From: Actinoplanes solisilvae
GTDB taxonomy: Bacteria; Actinomycetota; Actinomycetes; Mycobacteriales; Micromonosporaceae
Assembly: GCF_003999975.1 (NCBI RefSeq)
Contig: NZ_RJAC01000001.1
Location: forward strand, 682,001 to 746,000
DNA: 64,000 nucleotides
Direction of reading: 5' to 3'
A program made the position numbers and the translations under genes. Each line of letters starts with the position of its first letter. The first letter of the stretch is position 1. Shown here in pieces: positions 42,897 to 53,178 of the stretch. The notes beneath the pieces were generated by a model. It saw only the letters and a program-made list of their open reading frames with translations, was not told where the DNA came from and searched no databases.

Positions 42897-43301
42897 TCAG
42901 CCGAGAACCCCGGCCGCCGAACGCGGGGCGGGGGTGAGGGCCTCGCCGACACGGTCGACCAGGAGGGCCATTTCGTAGCCGACCTGTCCGACGTCGCAGC
43001 TGCGAGCCGCGAGCACCGCGAAGGAAGAACCATCCGAGATGGACATCAGGAAAAGGAACCCGTTGTCCATCTCGACCACCGTCTGCAGCACGGCGCCACC
43101 CTCAAAGCACCGCGCGGCGCCCTGAGTGAGGCTGACCAGGCCGGAGGCGATGGCTGCCAGTTGATCGGCGCGGTCCCGGGGAAGGTCCCGTGAGGCCGCC
43201 AGGAGCAGGCCGTCAGCGGAGACCGCGATCGCATGTGCGACGCCGGGAACGCGGTCGGCGAAGTTGGCCAGGAGCCAACCGAGATCCTGCGTAGATGTCA
43301 T
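42897..43301 (-). CDS. cvnB: roadblock/LC7 domain protein (CvnB-like)
   Basis: 134 residues, single roadblock fold: [48 protein letters not shown] and [24 protein letters not shown]. Such proteins act as GTPase regulators (MglB-like) for the conservon GTPase. Its ATG overlaps the kinase stop by 4 bases, so translation is coupled. Confidence 0.95.
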   Translation of the reverse strand: MTSTQDLGWLLANFADRVPGVAHAIAVSADGLLLAASRDLPRDRADQLAAIASGLVSLTQGAARCFEGGAVLQTVVEMDNGFLFLMSISDGSSFAVLAARSCDVGQVGYEMALLVDRVGEALTPAPRSAAGVLG

Positions 43302-46300
43302 GCCTCATGCTCCTTGCCAGCCTGCGAGGACTGCTGCCCTCCCGGAGTCTCCTCCGGGTTGGTCATTTCTTGGGTACGACCGCGCTGCACACCACGGTGG
43401 TAGGCAGACAGCAGACCGCGGACACCCTCGGGGGTACGGCGCTGAACGGAGTTTTCGCTCCGGTCGACGCCACCGGGGACGAGCTGTGCCATGGGGGTCC
43501 GCTTGGGCAGACCCGCCGTGGTCGTGGACTCGACCGGCGTTTCCGCCGCCGCCCGAGCAGCCTGCCATCCCTGGTCGGCCGCGGTCTGCCACGGGCTCGT
43601 GGCGACGTTGGACGCCGGGGCGGCGGTGCCGTTCGAAGCGGCGCCGTTGCCGGCACCGACACCTACAGTAGCCGGGTTTCTGTCCCGTGACTCGGGCGAG
43701 ACGGCCTGCTGCGGCACGCCGACCGATCGCGACGGCTCCCCGGTCGGGATCCGCTGCGAGCTGACCGGCTCGTCGAGCCCGTTCGTCGATGTCTTGGCCT
43801 CGGCCGGACGGCCGGTCGTGAACCAGGCCGACTCGAGCTCCCGGAAGATCGGCAGCTCCATCGTCTCGTCCGCGAACTGACCCGGACCGCTGTCCCGCTG
43901 GCGGGCCGCCGCCTGCGCGGCGGCGATCTGAGCCGCGGCCGTGGCCTGGGCCTCGGCCGCCTGAGCGGCCGCCGCCTCGTGTGCCGCCCGCGCCGCCGCA
44001 GCGGCCCGCTGGGCTTCGCCCTGCGAGTCGCCCCCGAAGGGCGGGGACGAGGACGGGATCGGAGCGGTCTGCGGGTTGGCCGGACGCTCGACCTGAGGGC
44101 CCTGGTCGCCGCGCTGGTCCGCGCGGTAACGGGGAAGCTCGGCGGTCATGTCCAGCGCCGCGGCGAGGCTCTCGGGCACGTGCGGGGCCGGAGCCTCGCG
44201 CTCGGGAGCGACCGGCGGCCAGGCCGGCGGTGCGACGGCGCCGGTCGGCGGCTCGGTTCCGGGCGGCGACGAGACCGGACGACCGCCGTAGGGCGGAGCG
44301 GACGGCACCGGCGGAGCGGAGACCGGAGGCACCGGCGGGGCCGAGACCGGCGGGACGAACGGAGTGCGTCCCTGGGTCTCGGGGTTGGCCGGAAGCTGAC
44401 GCGGGATGGTCGCGCCGAAACCGTTGGCGTCGCTCTGGTCGACATTGCGGCGCTGAGGCAGGCCGTCGAAGCCCTGCGGCTGGGCCGGACCACCGAAGCC
44501 CTGCGACTGGCCGGGGCCGGGCGGCAGCGGCGGGATGACCTCGTTGCTGCGCGGGCCGTAGAAGCCGTTGCTGCCGTTGCCGTTGCTGCCGCCGTTGAGC
44601 CCGCCGTTCGAGCCGAAGCCGTTGGACGGTGCACCGGTGAGGTCGGACCACGCCGGCGCCGAGCGGCCGTTCGTGCCCAGCATGCCGCCCGTGTTCATCG
44701 GGGGGTTCGGGTCGAACGGGCGACCGGTCGGGTAGCCACCGCCGCCGCGACCGCTCTCGAGGGCCATCGGCTCGGGCATGCCCGGGCGGCCCTGCTGGTC
44801 GTAGCCGGCGCCGACCTGCATGCGGCCGCCGGCGGCGACCGCGTTCTGGCCCTGGCCGGTGAGCACGGAGAGCGGCAGGCCGACCTCGGCCACGGTGCCC
44901 CGGTCGGTGTCGGCCGGGCGGAGCTCGACCTTGACGGTGTGCCGGTTGGCCAGCCGGGCGACCACGACCAGGCCCATCATGCGGGAGACGGCCACGTCCA
45001 CCATGGGCGGGTTGGCCAGCCGCTCGTTGAGCTCGTGAAGCTGCTCACGGCTGATGCCGATGCCCCGGTCTTCCACCGAGAGCAGGGCGCCGTCACCCAG
45101 CCGCCGGGCCTCGACGATGACCGTCGAGTTGGGCGGCGAGAAGGCGGTCGCGTTGTCGAAGAGCTCGGCGACCAGGTGGACCATGTCGTTGACGGCGTGC
45201 GCCGCCACCTCGATGTCCCGGTCGATCATGCCGAACTCGATGCGCGTGTAGTGCTCGACCTCGGACTGCGCGGCGCGGAGCACGTCGATCAGTGCCGCGG
45301 GCTCACGCTGCACACGGGTCGAGTCGGCGCCGGCGAGAACCAGGAGGTTTTCGTCGTTACGGCGCATTCGGGTGGCCAGGTGGTCGAGCTGGAAGAGCTC
45401 GGCCAGGCGGTCCGGGTCTTCCTCGCCGCGCTCGAGCCGGTCGAGGTGACCGATGAGCCGGTCGACCAGGATCTGGGAACGGCGGGCGAGGTTGACGAAC
45501 ATCGTCGCGACGGAGGCCCGCAGGGCGGCCTGCTCGGCCGCGGTGCGCACCGCCTCGAGGTGAACCGCGTTGAAGGCCTCGGTAACCTGACCGAACTCGT
45601 CACGGCTGCGCACCGGCAGCGGCTCGGCGATCTGGTCGGCGAGCTGAGCCGGGGTCAGCGAGGTGGAGAGCTGCGGGTCGCGCAGCCGGCTGACCGCGTG
45701 GGGCAGGCCGAACTGGGCGACCGAGAGAGCACCCTGGCGCAGCTCACGCAGTGAGCGGGCCATCGACCGGGCGACGAGCCAGGCGAAGAGGATCGCCAGC
45801 AGCAGCATGCCGAGCAGCACGCTGGTCTCGATGAAGACCCGCCGGTTCACCTTGTCACGCAGGTCGGTGGCCTCGGCGACGATGTCCTTGTCCATGCGCT
45901 GCTCGACGGTGCGGTATTCCTTGCCGACGCCCGACATCGCCGCTTCCCACTGCGCGGAGTTGAACGGGATCTGATTGACGTTCGACCCCTGCAGGGCCAC
46001 CAGCGGGACGGTCAGGTTGGAGGCAGCCCGACCGGCCGGCAGTTCGCTGATGCGCTTGAAGAGGTCGGTGTCGGCAGTCGAACCGGTCGAGAACAGCGTG
46101 TTGCCCGCGATCTGGAAGCCGGTGTCGGCGACCAGGTAGTCGCGGCGCAGCTTCGCGGTCAGCTCGCCCTTCTGGACGATCCGCTGGCCGATGTCGCGCT
46201 GGCTGGCGACGTATTCCTTGGCCTGGGCCACCGCGGCCACGGCACGCAGGTGGTCACTGAGCTGGGTGTCGTTGGCCAGCTGGGCGGCCGCGTCACGCAC

Positions 46301-46834
46301 CTCGAGCAGGTCGTCGATCAGCTTGGTGTAGTTCGCGTCGGCGTCTTCCGGAGCCTTGCCGTTCGCGACCTGGCTGCGCTGGGCGGGCAGATCCTCGAGG
46401 TTGCGGTCGAGGCGCAGGAGCAGCGTGGCGACATTGTCGGGCACGTCGTCCAGTGCGGCCTTCTGTTGCGCGTACGGGGTCTTGGCCGCGTCGACCTGAG
46501 CGTGCTCAGCGCTGTAGAGATCCTTGGCCTTCTTCAGCTCCGGGCTGTTCTTAGGAAGAGTCGAGATCATCACGCCGTAGGCGCGTTCGTTCTGTAGGTG
46601 GTCAACGAGACCACCGGCTGCTTCCGACAGCACCGAAAGGGTGCGGGCGCGCTCCGCGTTGTTGGCCTCTTCGATGTGGTCCACCAGGCCGCTGACGCCG
46701 ACGATGATCGTCGCCAGGGTGGGAACCAGCATGATCAAGCCAAGCTTCGACCAGATCGGCAGATCTCGCAGCCGATCGGCCGGCCGACGGAGACGCGACA
46801 TGACGCCGGTCGCCGTCTTGGGGCGCTTGCTCAC
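43298..46834 (-). CDS. cvnA: nitrate/nitrite-sensing-type sensor histidine kinase (CvnA-like)
   Basis: 1178 residues from GTG 46834, with AGGAGG eight bases upstream. Membrane helix 1 about 26-49; outer NIT-type sensor domain to about 325; helix 2 about 332-353; HAMP; dimerisation helix; HATPase about 535-655 with N box [12 protein letters not shown] and G1 [10 protein letters not shown] 430-residue Pro/Gly/Ala-rich tail follows, with a short Ala-rich coil ([19 protein letters not shown]). The last ~90 residues carry [15 protein letters not shown] and YHRGVQRGR, the conservon-kinase tail, also found in the 35316 protein. The true signal is unknown; the NIT label is structural. It leads the cvnA-B-C-D set; no P450 gene is attached. 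Confidence 0.93.
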   Translation of the reverse strand: MSKRPKTATGVMSRLRRPADRLRDLPIWSKLGLIMLVPTLATIIVGVSGLVDHIEEANNAERARTLSVLSEAAGGLVDHLQNERAYGVMISTLPKNSPELKKAKDLYSAEHAQVDAAKTPYAQQKAALDDVPDNVATLLLRLDRNLEDLPAQRSQVANGKAPEDADANYTKLIDDLLEVRDAAAQLANDTQLSDHLRAVAAVAQAKEYVASQRDIGQRIVQKGELTAKLRRDYLVADTGFQIAGNTLFSTGSTADTDLFKRISELPAGRAASNLTVPLVALQGSNVNQIPFNSAQWEAAMSGVGKEYRTVEQRMDKDIVAEATDLRDKVNRRVFIETSVLLGMLLLAILFAWLVARSMARSLRELRQGALSVAQFGLPHAVSRLRDPQLSTSLTPAQLADQIAEPLPVRSRDEFGQVTEAFNAVHLEAVRTAAEQAALRASVATMFVNLARRSQILVDRLIGHLDRLERGEEDPDRLAELFQLDHLATRMRRNDENLLVLAGADSTRVQREPAALIDVLRAAQSEVEHYTRIEFGMIDRDIEVAAHAVNDMVHLVAELFDNATAFSPPNSTVIVEARRLGDGALLSVEDRGIGISREQLHELNERLANPPMVDVAVSRMMGLVVVARLANRHTVKVELRPADTDRGTVAEVGLPLSVLTGQGQNAVAAGGRMQVGAGYDQQGRPGMPEPMALESGRGGGGYPTGRPFDPNPPMNTGGMLGTNGRSAPAWSDLTGAPSNGFGSNGGLNGGSNGNGSNGFYGPRSNEVIPPLPPGPGQSQGFGGPAQPQGFDGLPQRRNVDQSDANGFGATIPRQLPANPETQGRTPFVPPVSAPPVPPVSAPPVPSAPPYGGRPVSSPPGTEPPTGAVAPPAWPPVAPEREAPAPHVPESLAAALDMTAELPRYRADQRGDQGPQVERPANPQTAPIPSSSPPFGGDSQGEAQRAAAAARAAHEAAAAQAAEAQATAAAQIAAAQAAARQRDSGPGQFADETMELPIFRELESAWFTTGRPAEAKTSTNGLDEPVSSQRIPTGEPSRSVGVPQQAVSPESRDRNPATVGVGAGNGAASNGTAAPASNVATSPWQTAADQGWQAARAAAETPVESTTTAGLPKRTPMAQLVPGGVDRSENSVQRRTPEGVRGLLSAYHRGVQRGRTQEMTNPEETPGGQQSSQAGKEHEA

Positions 46835-47272
46835 GTCACCGTCCTCCTGTATCGGGCCCCGGCACTCGGCGAGCCGGGCACCACACACGGCCGATTGCCG
46901 CGCCGGGCCCCCGAGATTCCATCACGACGAGTGTCAAAGAGAAAGGGCCGCTGGACACGGACCGGTTGTGTGACGCGATGTCGCAGGGACGTCGCCGGTC
47001 AATATCACGCGTTGTGCAGGAGCACGTTTCTCAGAGTCACTCAGGACAATCGCCACGGCGCGGGGGAGACACCGAACGATCGCGCCCGATCGTAGAGGAT
47101 CGCGGCAGGAGAGACGATGGCGCGGTCGCGAACAATCGGCAAGGCGAGATGCCGGATTTCGCAGTTTTTGTTATGACCATTATGGCCGAACGGACGATGA
47201 ACGCCGCCGAACCGGCAGTGTCACCGGCCGGCGGATGCTCTGTAACAATCTTGTGCCCAGTGAGGACAGGCG
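46835..47272. other. 438-bp intergenic region upstream of the conservon
   Basis: No gene supported on either strand. It must hold the conservon promoter. It is more A/T-rich than average at 47155-47190 (CATAAT and CATAAC on the minus strand) and has TTGACA on the minus strand at about 46932-46937, but no well-spaced promoter pair could be assigned. Confidence 0.5.
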
Positions 47273-48358
47273 TCAGCCGAGCAGCTTTCCGTAGCCCGGC
47301 TTGATGATCTCGTTGATGATCGCCAGGCGCTCGTCGTAGGGGATGAAAGCCGACTTCATCGCGTTGATCGTCAACCACTGGAGCTCGGCCCACCCCCAGC
47401 CGAAGGCCTCGGAGAGCAGCGCCATCTCGCGCGACATGGACGTGCCGCTCATCAGGCGGTTGTCGGTGTTGACGGTGACCCGGAACCGCATGTCGTGCAG
47501 CAGCCCGATCGGGTGTTCGGCGATCGACGCGGCGGCACCGGTCTGCACATTGGACGACGGGCACAGCTCGAGGGGAATGCGCTTGTCCCGCACATAGGCC
47601 GAAAGCCTGCCGAGCACGACATCACCGCCCGCGAGCGTACCCGTGATGTCATCAACCAGTCGCACACCGTGACCGAGGCGGTCGGCGCCGCACCACTGGA
47701 TCGCCTGCCAGATCGACGGCAACCCGAAGGCCTCGCCGGCGTGGATGGTGAAGTGGAAATTCTCACGCTGCAGATATTCAAAGGCGTCGAGGTGGCGGGT
47801 GGGAGGGAAACCGGCCTCGGCACCGGCGATGTCGAACCCGACCACACCCGCGTCGCGATAGCGCACGGACAGTTCGGCGATCTCCTGGGAACGGGCCGCG
47901 TGCCGCATGGCGGTCAGCAGGACACCGATGCGGATCGGGGTGCCCAGCGCGGCGGCCTCGGCGGCGCCCTCGGCGAAGCCGGCGTTCACCGTCTCGACGA
48001 CCTCGTCGAGGCTGAGACCACGCTCGAGGTGCTGTTCGGGCGCGTAGCGCACCTCGGCGTAGACCACGCCGTCGGCGGCCAGGTCGAGCGCGCACTCCTT
48101 GGCCACCCGGTGCAGGCCCTCGGGGGTCTGCATGACGGCGACGGTGTGGGCGAACGTCTCCAGGTAGCGTTCCAGCGATCCGGAGTCGGCGGCCTCGACG
48201 AACCACTCGCCCAGCGCGACCGGGTCGGTGGTGGGCAACGGGTGACCCACCCGCTCGGCGAGGTCGACGATGGTGGCGGGGCGCAGCCCCCCGTCGAGGT
48301 GGTCGTGGAGCAGCGCCTTCGGCGCCGGGACGATGTCGGAGAATGCGATGGCGGCCAT
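47273..48358 (-). CDS. add: adenosine deaminase
   Basis: 361 residues from ATG 48358, 6 bases after a TAGCAT box. Zinc ligands HDHLDGGL near the N-terminus, [10 protein letters not shown] (about 206), catalytic HGVRL and [11 protein letters not shown] with the metal Asp. It converts adenosine and deoxyadenosine to inosine forms, feeding purine salvage alongside the transporter and pyrimidine enzymes at 49872-57197. Confidence 0.95.
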   Translation of the reverse strand: MAAIAFSDIVPAPKALLHDHLDGGLRPATIVDLAERVGHPLPTTDPVALGEWFVEAADSGSLERYLETFAHTVAVMQTPEGLHRVAKECALDLAADGVVYAEVRYAPEQHLERGLSLDEVVETVNAGFAEGAAEAAALGTPIRIGVLLTAMRHAARSQEIAELSVRYRDAGVVGFDIAGAEAGFPPTRHLDAFEYLQRENFHFTIHAGEAFGLPSIWQAIQWCGADRLGHGVRLVDDITGTLAGGDVVLGRLSAYVRDKRIPLELCPSSNVQTGAAASIAEHPIGLLHDMRFRVTVNTDNRLMSGTSMSREMALLSEAFGWGWAELQWLTINAMKSAFIPYDERLAIINEIIKPGYGKLLG

Positions 48359-48370
48359 CAACCGATGCTA
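48359..48370 (-). promoter_or_regulatory. leaderless-type -10 box for add
   Basis: TAGCAT on the minus strand (48370-48365), 6 bases before ATG 48358. Confidence 0.4.
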
Positions 48371-48384
48371 GAGGCAGGAAACCA

Positions 48385-49188
48385 ATGATCGACGGAGCAT
48401 TGCCGTACCTGCGATGCCCGGTGTGCCGTCAGCCACTGGAGCGGGCCGGCCGGGCCCTGAGATGCGCCAACCGGCACAGCTTCGACATGGCCAAGCAGGG
48501 GTACGCCGACCTGACCGCGGGACGGATGCCGCACGTCGGCGACACCGCCGAGATGATCGCCGACCGGGCCGCCTTCCTGGGCGCCGGGCACTACGCGTTC
48601 ATCGCCGCGGCCCTCGCGGCGAGCGCCGGCGCTCCCGACGGGCTGATCGTGGACGCCGGAACGGGAACCGGTGACTATCTGGCCACGGTCCTCGACCACG
48701 CCCCGCAGGCCGTCGGCCTGGGCCTGGACGTATCGAAGCCGGCGCTGCGCCGGGCCGCCCGCGCGCACGACCGCGCCGCGGCGGTGCTGACCGACCTCTG
48801 GCGCCCACTCCCCCTGGCCGACCGGGCGGCGAGCGTGATCCTCGACGTCTTCGCCCCGCGCAACGGTGCCGAGTTCCGCCGCGTGCTGCGCCCGGACGGC
48901 GTGCTGCTGGTGGTGACGCCCGGCCCCGACCACCTGCGCGAGCTGATCGACGCCCATGACCTGATCCAGGTGGACCCCGAGAAGGAGTCCCGGGTGCGGG
49001 AGGCGCTCGGCGACCACTTCGAGCCGAGCGACGCCACTCCCCTGAGCCGCGAGCTCGACCTGACCGCCGACGAGGTGCGCACCCTGATCGGCATGACCCC
49101 CAGCGCCCGCCACGTTGCCGCCGTCCGGCCCGCCGAACCGGCCCGAGTCACGGCATCGGTGCTGGTCACGGCCTATCATCCGGCCTAG
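48385..49188 (+). CDS. RlmA/TlrB-type 23S rRNA guanine-N1 methyltransferase
   Basis: 267 residues from ATG 48385 with AGGA five bases upstream. An N-terminal zinc finger has ligands Cys11, Cys14, Cys27 and His31 (CPVC...CANRHSFD). DMAKQGYADLT, then the SAM site LIVDAGTGTGDYL and catalytic-side DVFAPRNGAEFRRVLRPDG follow, matching the RrmA family in order and length. Relatives methylate G745 or G748 of 23S rRNA; G748 methylation by TlrB gives tylosin resistance. Which base is modified here is unknown. It is divergent from add. Confidence 0.85.
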   Translation: MIDGALPYLRCPVCRQPLERAGRALRCANRHSFDMAKQGYADLTAGRMPHVGDTAEMIADRAAFLGAGHYAFIAAALAASAGAPDGLIVDAGTGTGDYLATVLDHAPQAVGLGLDVSKPALRRAARAHDRAAAVLTDLWRPLPLADRAASVILDVFAPRNGAEFRRVLRPDGVLLVVTPGPDHLRELIDAHDLIQVDPEKESRVREALGDHFEPSDATPLSRELDLTADEVRTLIGMTPSARHVAAVRPAEPARVTASVLVTAYHPA

Positions 49189-49865
49189 ACCGAAAGATCG
49201 ACCTCTTCCCATTCGGCCGGTTGGTCGTGGTAGGGCCCGTGAAAGATGACGGCCCACTCCAGGGCCCATCGCCGCTGGCCGATCGCGTTGCCGTCGATCT
49301 CGCCGGGCAACGGCAGCCCGCTCGCCTCGGCCTCCTGGAACGCCCAGTCGAGGCAGTAGTAGAGGTCGAGCAGCACGACCGCCTCGACCGGGTCGCGCGG
49401 CGACATGAGCGAGCGCGACCGCCACTGGCCGAAGGTCTCCCCCGCCGGCAGGTCGGGCATCTGCGTCATCATCCTGTCCTCGGGCGGGGCGGTCGGGTCG
49501 AGGTGGCGACTGAGCCCGAGCAGCCAGGCCAGCGCGAAGACGGCGTCGTGGTGCAGCACGAAGGAGCGGTGGTCGCCCTTCGCGCCGATCACGAACTGCC
49601 ATTCCGGAGGCGTGACGAGGTCGACCAGGTGCGAACCGAGCAGCCAGCTCATCGCCGCCTCGGTCGGCATGCCGAAGCAACGCGCCACGACCACGTGCAG
49701 CACCGCCGCGCGCGCTTCCAGGTCGGACGTGGGGCGGAGCTCGACCTGGTCGCCCGGCTCCCACACCAGGGGGAAGCCGGGCGGCGGCAGCGGCAGACCC
49801 AGCCGGGCCAGTTCGTCGAGGCTGGCCTCGCGAACCGCGCGGGGGTCGGGTGCGGCCTTCTGCAT
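49185..49865 (-). CDS. DUF4272 family protein
   Basis: 226 residues, cytoplasmic, no catalytic motif. The pattern SLDELARLGLPLPPP, an EARAAVLHVV helix, HHDAVFALAWLLGL, DPVEAVVLLDLYYCLDWA and QRRWALEWAVIF fits the DUF4272 family, often near nucleoside or carbohydrate genes but of unknown role. It begins 6 bases after the deoA stop and likely ends the nucleoside operon. Confidence 0.65.
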   Translation of the reverse strand: MQKAAPDPRAVREASLDELARLGLPLPPPGFPLVWEPGDQVELRPTSDLEARAAVLHVVVARCFGMPTEAAMSWLLGSHLVDLVTPPEWQFVIGAKGDHRSFVLHHDAVFALAWLLGLSRHLDPTAPPEDRMMTQMPDLPAGETFGQWRSRSLMSPRDPVEAVVLLDLYYCLDWAFQEAEASGLPLPGEIDGNAIGQRRWALEWAVIFHGPYHDQPAEWEEVDLSV

Positions 49866-49871
49866 GGTGCG

Positions 49872-51149
49872 TCAGGCTATGCGGTCGAGGACCAGGTCGG
49901 TAAGGGTGGGCCGCTCGGTGCCGAGGACAATCGCCGCGGCGGCCTCGGCGCGGGCCACCGGGATGCGATCGGGGTCGTCGGTCCGCAACTCGAGCAGCAC
50001 ATCCCCGGCCCGTACCGAGGAACCCGGCTTGACCTTGAGCTGGATGCCGGCACCGAAGCTGACCGGGTCTTCCTTGCGGGCCCGGCCGGCCCCGAGACGC
50101 CAGGCGGCGATCCCGATCCCGTACGCGTCGACCGAGCTCACGATCCCGTCGGACGAGGCCCGCAACACCTCGGTCTCGCGCGCGACCGGCAGCGGCGCGT
50201 CCGGATCGCCGCCCTGGGCCCGGATCATTTCGCGCCACTTGTCCATCGCGGCCCCGGAGGCCAGCGCCTCGGCCGGGTCGGCGTCGATCCCGGCCGCGGT
50301 CAGCATCTCGCGGGCCAGTGCCAGGGTCAGCTCGACCACGTCGGCCGGGCCGCCGCCGGCCAGCACCTCGACCGACTCGGTGACCTCGTTGGCGTTGCCG
50401 ACGGCCAGGCCGAGGGGGGTGCTCATGTCGGTGAGCAGGGCGACCGTGTTCACCCCGCTGTCCTTGCCGAGCCGCACCATCGTGCTCGCCAGCTCGCGGG
50501 CGGTGGCCAGGTCTTTCATGAACGCGCCGGAACCGACCTTGACGTCGAGCACCAGCGCCCCGGTGCCCTCGGCGATCTTCTTGCTCATGATCGAGCTGGC
50601 GATCAGCGGGATCGCCTCGACCGTGCCGGTGACGTCGCGCAGCGCGTAGAGCTTGCGGTCGGCCGGGGCCAGGCCGTCGCCGGCCGCGCAGATGACCGCG
50701 CCGACGTCCTGAAGCTGGCGCTTGAACTCGTCGTTGCTGATCGAGGCGCGCCAGCCCGGGATCGACTCGAGCTTGTCGAGCGTGCCGCCGGTGTGGCCGA
50801 GGCCGCGGCCGGACAGCTGCGGGACGGCCGCGCCGCACGCCGCGACCAGCGGGGTCAGCGGCAGCGTGATCTTGTCGCCGACGCCGCCGGTGGAGTGCTT
50901 GTCGGCGGTCGGGCGGGTGACCGCGGACAGGTCCAGCCGCTCCCCGCTGGCGATCATCGCGGCGGTCCAGCGGGCGATCTCGGCGGGCGTCATGCCGCGC
51001 AGCAGGATAGCCATGGCCAGGGCGGACATCTGCTCGTCGGCGACAACCCCCCGGGTGTACGCGTCGACGACCCAGTCGATCTGGGCATCGCTGAGCACGT
51101 GCCCGTCGCGCTTGGCCCGGATGACGTCAACCGCGGCGAACTCACTCAT
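49872..51149 (-). CDS. deoA: thymidine phosphorylase
   Basis: 425 residues from ATG 51149, which overlaps the cdd end by 8 bases and has GGAAGGTGG upstream. Phosphate-binding ADKHSTGGVGDK (about 82-93), GRGLGHTGGTLDKLESIPG, KVGSGAFMKD and the C-terminal barrel-sandwich domain are all present. It cleaves thymidine or deoxyuridine to base and 2-deoxyribose-1-phosphate, the entry to the DeoC route at 31024. Confidence 0.96.
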   Translation of the reverse strand: MSEFAAVDVIRAKRDGHVLSDAQIDWVVDAYTRGVVADEQMSALAMAILLRGMTPAEIARWTAAMIASGERLDLSAVTRPTADKHSTGGVGDKITLPLTPLVAACGAAVPQLSGRGLGHTGGTLDKLESIPGWRASISNDEFKRQLQDVGAVICAAGDGLAPADRKLYALRDVTGTVEAIPLIASSIMSKKIAEGTGALVLDVKVGSGAFMKDLATARELASTMVRLGKDSGVNTVALLTDMSTPLGLAVGNANEVTESVEVLAGGGPADVVELTLALAREMLTAAGIDADPAEALASGAAMDKWREMIRAQGGDPDAPLPVARETEVLRASSDGIVSSVDAYGIGIAAWRLGAGRARKEDPVSFGAGIQLKVKPGSSVRAGDVLLELRTDDPDRIPVARAEAAAAIVLGTERPTLTDLVLDRIA

Positions 51150-51870
51150 CGATACCACCTTCCGCATTCCACTTCGACGGGATGCCGTCCGGGGGATCTC
51201 CCTCGCCGGCCCACGCGAGTCCACCCTCGGCGTCCACCACCACGATGCGCGAGGTGCGCACCTGGCCCCAGCCCACGGCCTGCGCCACGGTCGGGAAGTT
51301 CGGGCCCTCCTCGAGCACGCCCTTCTCGGCGTCGCTCGCGGCCGTGCTGCCCCCGGAGCGCTCCCAGTAGCCCGTCCAGACGGTCTCGCCGCCGGAAAGG
51401 TCGGGGTGCACGAACACGGTGCCCCGGCCCCGCCACTTGGCCAGCTCGGCGGGCACCTCGGGCGTCGAGATGGCCCCGTTGACCCGCTCCAGGTCCTCCA
51501 GCCCGAAGGCGTGCGGCAGCAGCTCGGCCATGCGCAGCGGCCCGGTGTGCCACTCGACCAGCAGCTCCGGCCCGCCGTTCTCCCAGAGGAGCTGGCGGCA
51601 CCGGCCGCACGGCATCAGCGGGTTGCCGGTGGCGTCGACGCACGAGAACGCCACCAGACGCCCGCCGCCGGTGATGTGCAGCTGGCTGACCAGCCCGCAC
51701 TCGGCGCACAGCCCCACCCCGTAGGACGCGTTCTCCACGTTGCACCCGACGACCACCCGGCCGTCGTCCACCAGCGCCGCCGCCCCGACCGGAAAGTCGG
51801 AGTAGGGCGCGTAAGCGTGCCGCATGGCTTCGGTCGCGGCGGCCCGCAACCCAGCCCAGTCGATCTCCAT
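51142..51870 (-). CDS. cdd: cytidine deaminase with extra C-terminal domain
   Basis: 242 residues, almost twice the usual ~130. Residues 1-125 are a complete cytidine deaminase: SDFPVGAAALVDDG, GCNVENASYGVGLCAE (Cys ligand and catalytic Glu) and PCGRCRQLL. Residues ~130-242 form an unfamiliar domain: ELAKWRGRGTVFVHPDL, TVWTGYWERSGG, GWGQVRTSRIVVVDAEGG and IPSKWN. It has several Trp and a beta-rich look, with no second deaminase motif. The frame is continuous, and the gene overlaps deoA by 8 bases, so the fusion is real in this genome. Role of the extra domain is unknown. Confidence 0.93.
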   Translation of the reverse strand: MEIDWAGLRAAATEAMRHAYAPYSDFPVGAAALVDDGRVVVGCNVENASYGVGLCAECGLVSQLHITGGGRLVAFSCVDATGNPLMPCGRCRQLLWENGGPELLVEWHTGPLRMAELLPHAFGLEDLERVNGAISTPEVPAELAKWRGRGTVFVHPDLSGGETVWTGYWERSGGSTAASDAEKGVLEEGPNFPTVAQAVGWGQVRTSRIVVVDAEGGLAWAGEGDPPDGIPSKWNAEGGIDE

Positions 51871-51900
51871 GCCGCAAATTGTGCCTGACGTGCCTGGACG

Positions 51901-53178
51901 TCAGCTCTTGACGTACGGAACTCCGTCGGCGGCGGGCGCGCGCACCCGGCCGACCAGCCCGGCCACGGCGACGATGGTCGCGATGTAGGGCAGCATGTTC
52001 AGGAACTGGTTGGGCACCGGGCTGCCGACCGCGCCCAGGTAGTTGGCCAGTTTCTGGGCGAAGCCGAAGAACAGCGCCGCACCCAGCGCCCCGAACGGCG
52101 TCCACCGTCCGAAGATCAGGGCCGCCAGCGCGATGAAGCCGGCACCGGCCGTCAGGTTCTTGTTGAACGCCCCGGTCGCGACGAGCGTGAAGTACGCGCC
52201 ACCGATGCCGGCCACGACGCCGCCCATCAGCACGTTCAGGTAGCGCAGGCCGCGCACCCGGATGCCGACCGTGTCGGCCGCCGTCGGGTGCTCGCCGACC
52301 GCGCGGGTGCGCAGGCCCCAGCGGGTGCGGGTGAGCCCGAAGTGGATCACGAAGACCAGGATCAGGGCGAGCCAGACCAGCAGGTTCGTCTCGAACAGCA
52401 CCGGTCCGATCACGGGGATGTCGGCCAGGCCGGGGATGCGCCACTCGGGAAGCCGGGGCGGCGAGTTGTACTTGATCGCGTCGGGCTGCATGAGCCGCTC
52501 GTACAGGAAGCCGGTGACGCCGAGCGCGAGCAGGTTGAGCACGATGCCGACGACGACCTGGTCGACCAGGAAGCGGATGGCCAGCACGGCCAGCAGCGCG
52601 GCGATGATCACTCCGCCGACCACCGCGCTGATCAGGCCGGCCCACACGCTGGTGGCCAGCGTGCCGACCAGGGCGGCGCCGAACGCGCCCATCAGGAACT
52701 GGCCCTCGATCGCCACGTTGACCACGCCGGAGCGCTCGCCGAGCACGCCGGCCAGGGCGCCCAGGATCAGCGGCAGGGCGAGTTCCAGCGAGCCGCTGAG
52801 CGTGTCGACCAGCGGCAGGAACTTGCCGGCCACCTGCCAGCACAGGAACGAGAAGACGAAGGTCACGATGCCCAGGACGAGCAGCGTCGTCTGCCAGCGC
52901 TTGGCCACGCCGGCCAGCAGGGCCGCGCCGGCCGCCACGGTGATGACGCCGAACAGGATGGCGCCGAGCTGCCCGTTGATCGAGAGAGCAGCGCCCTCGG
53001 CGTTCTCGCTCAGGGTGAAGCGGGCCGTCTCGGACGGGGCGAGCGATCCGAAGAACGCGGCCGCGATGACGCCGATGATGACCAGGGCGGCGCCGAGCCG
53101 GCGCTCCCGGTTCCAGAATCTGCTCGGGGCGCTCGCCTCGGTGAGCTCCTCCACGGTCGCGGTCGACACGCCGCTCAC
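51901..53178 (-). CDS. nucleoside ABC transporter permease 2
   Basis: 425 residues; GTG 53178 overlaps the preceding stop as GTGA. Nine to ten membrane helices; the BPD_transp_2 signature lies in ERSGVVNVAIEGQFLMGAFGAA (about 165-186, EGxxL/M loop) with TAADTVGIRVRGLRYL as the coupling region. It pairs with the 53175 permease, the double ATPase and the BMP lipoprotein as a basic-membrane-protein-type nucleoside importer (known from BmpDEFG, NupQ and similar systems). Confidence 0.93.
   Translation of the reverse strand: MSGVSTATVEELTEASAPSRFWNRERRLGAALVIIGVIAAAFFGSLAPSETARFTLSENAEGAALSINGQLGAILFGVITVAAGAALLAGVAKRWQTTLLVLGIVTFVFSFLCWQVAGKFLPLVDTLSGSLELALPLILGALAGVLGERSGVVNVAIEGQFLMGAFGAALVGTLATSVWAGLISAVVGGVIIAALLAVLAIRFLVDQVVVGIVLNLLALGVTGFLYERLMQPDAIKYNSPPRLPEWRIPGLADIPVIGPVLFETNLLVWLALILVFVIHFGLTRTRWGLRTRAVGEHPTAADTVGIRVRGLRYLNVLMGGVVAGIGGAYFTLVATGAFNKNLTAGAGFIALAALIFGRWTPFGALGAALFFGFAQKLANYLGAVGSPVPNQFLNMLPYIATIVAVAGLVGRVRAPAADGVPYVKS

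Noticed and set aside
46966..47304. A 112-codon plus-strand frame upstream of the conservon
   Set aside because: No ribosome site, no domain, mixed composition; it overlaps the end of add antisense.
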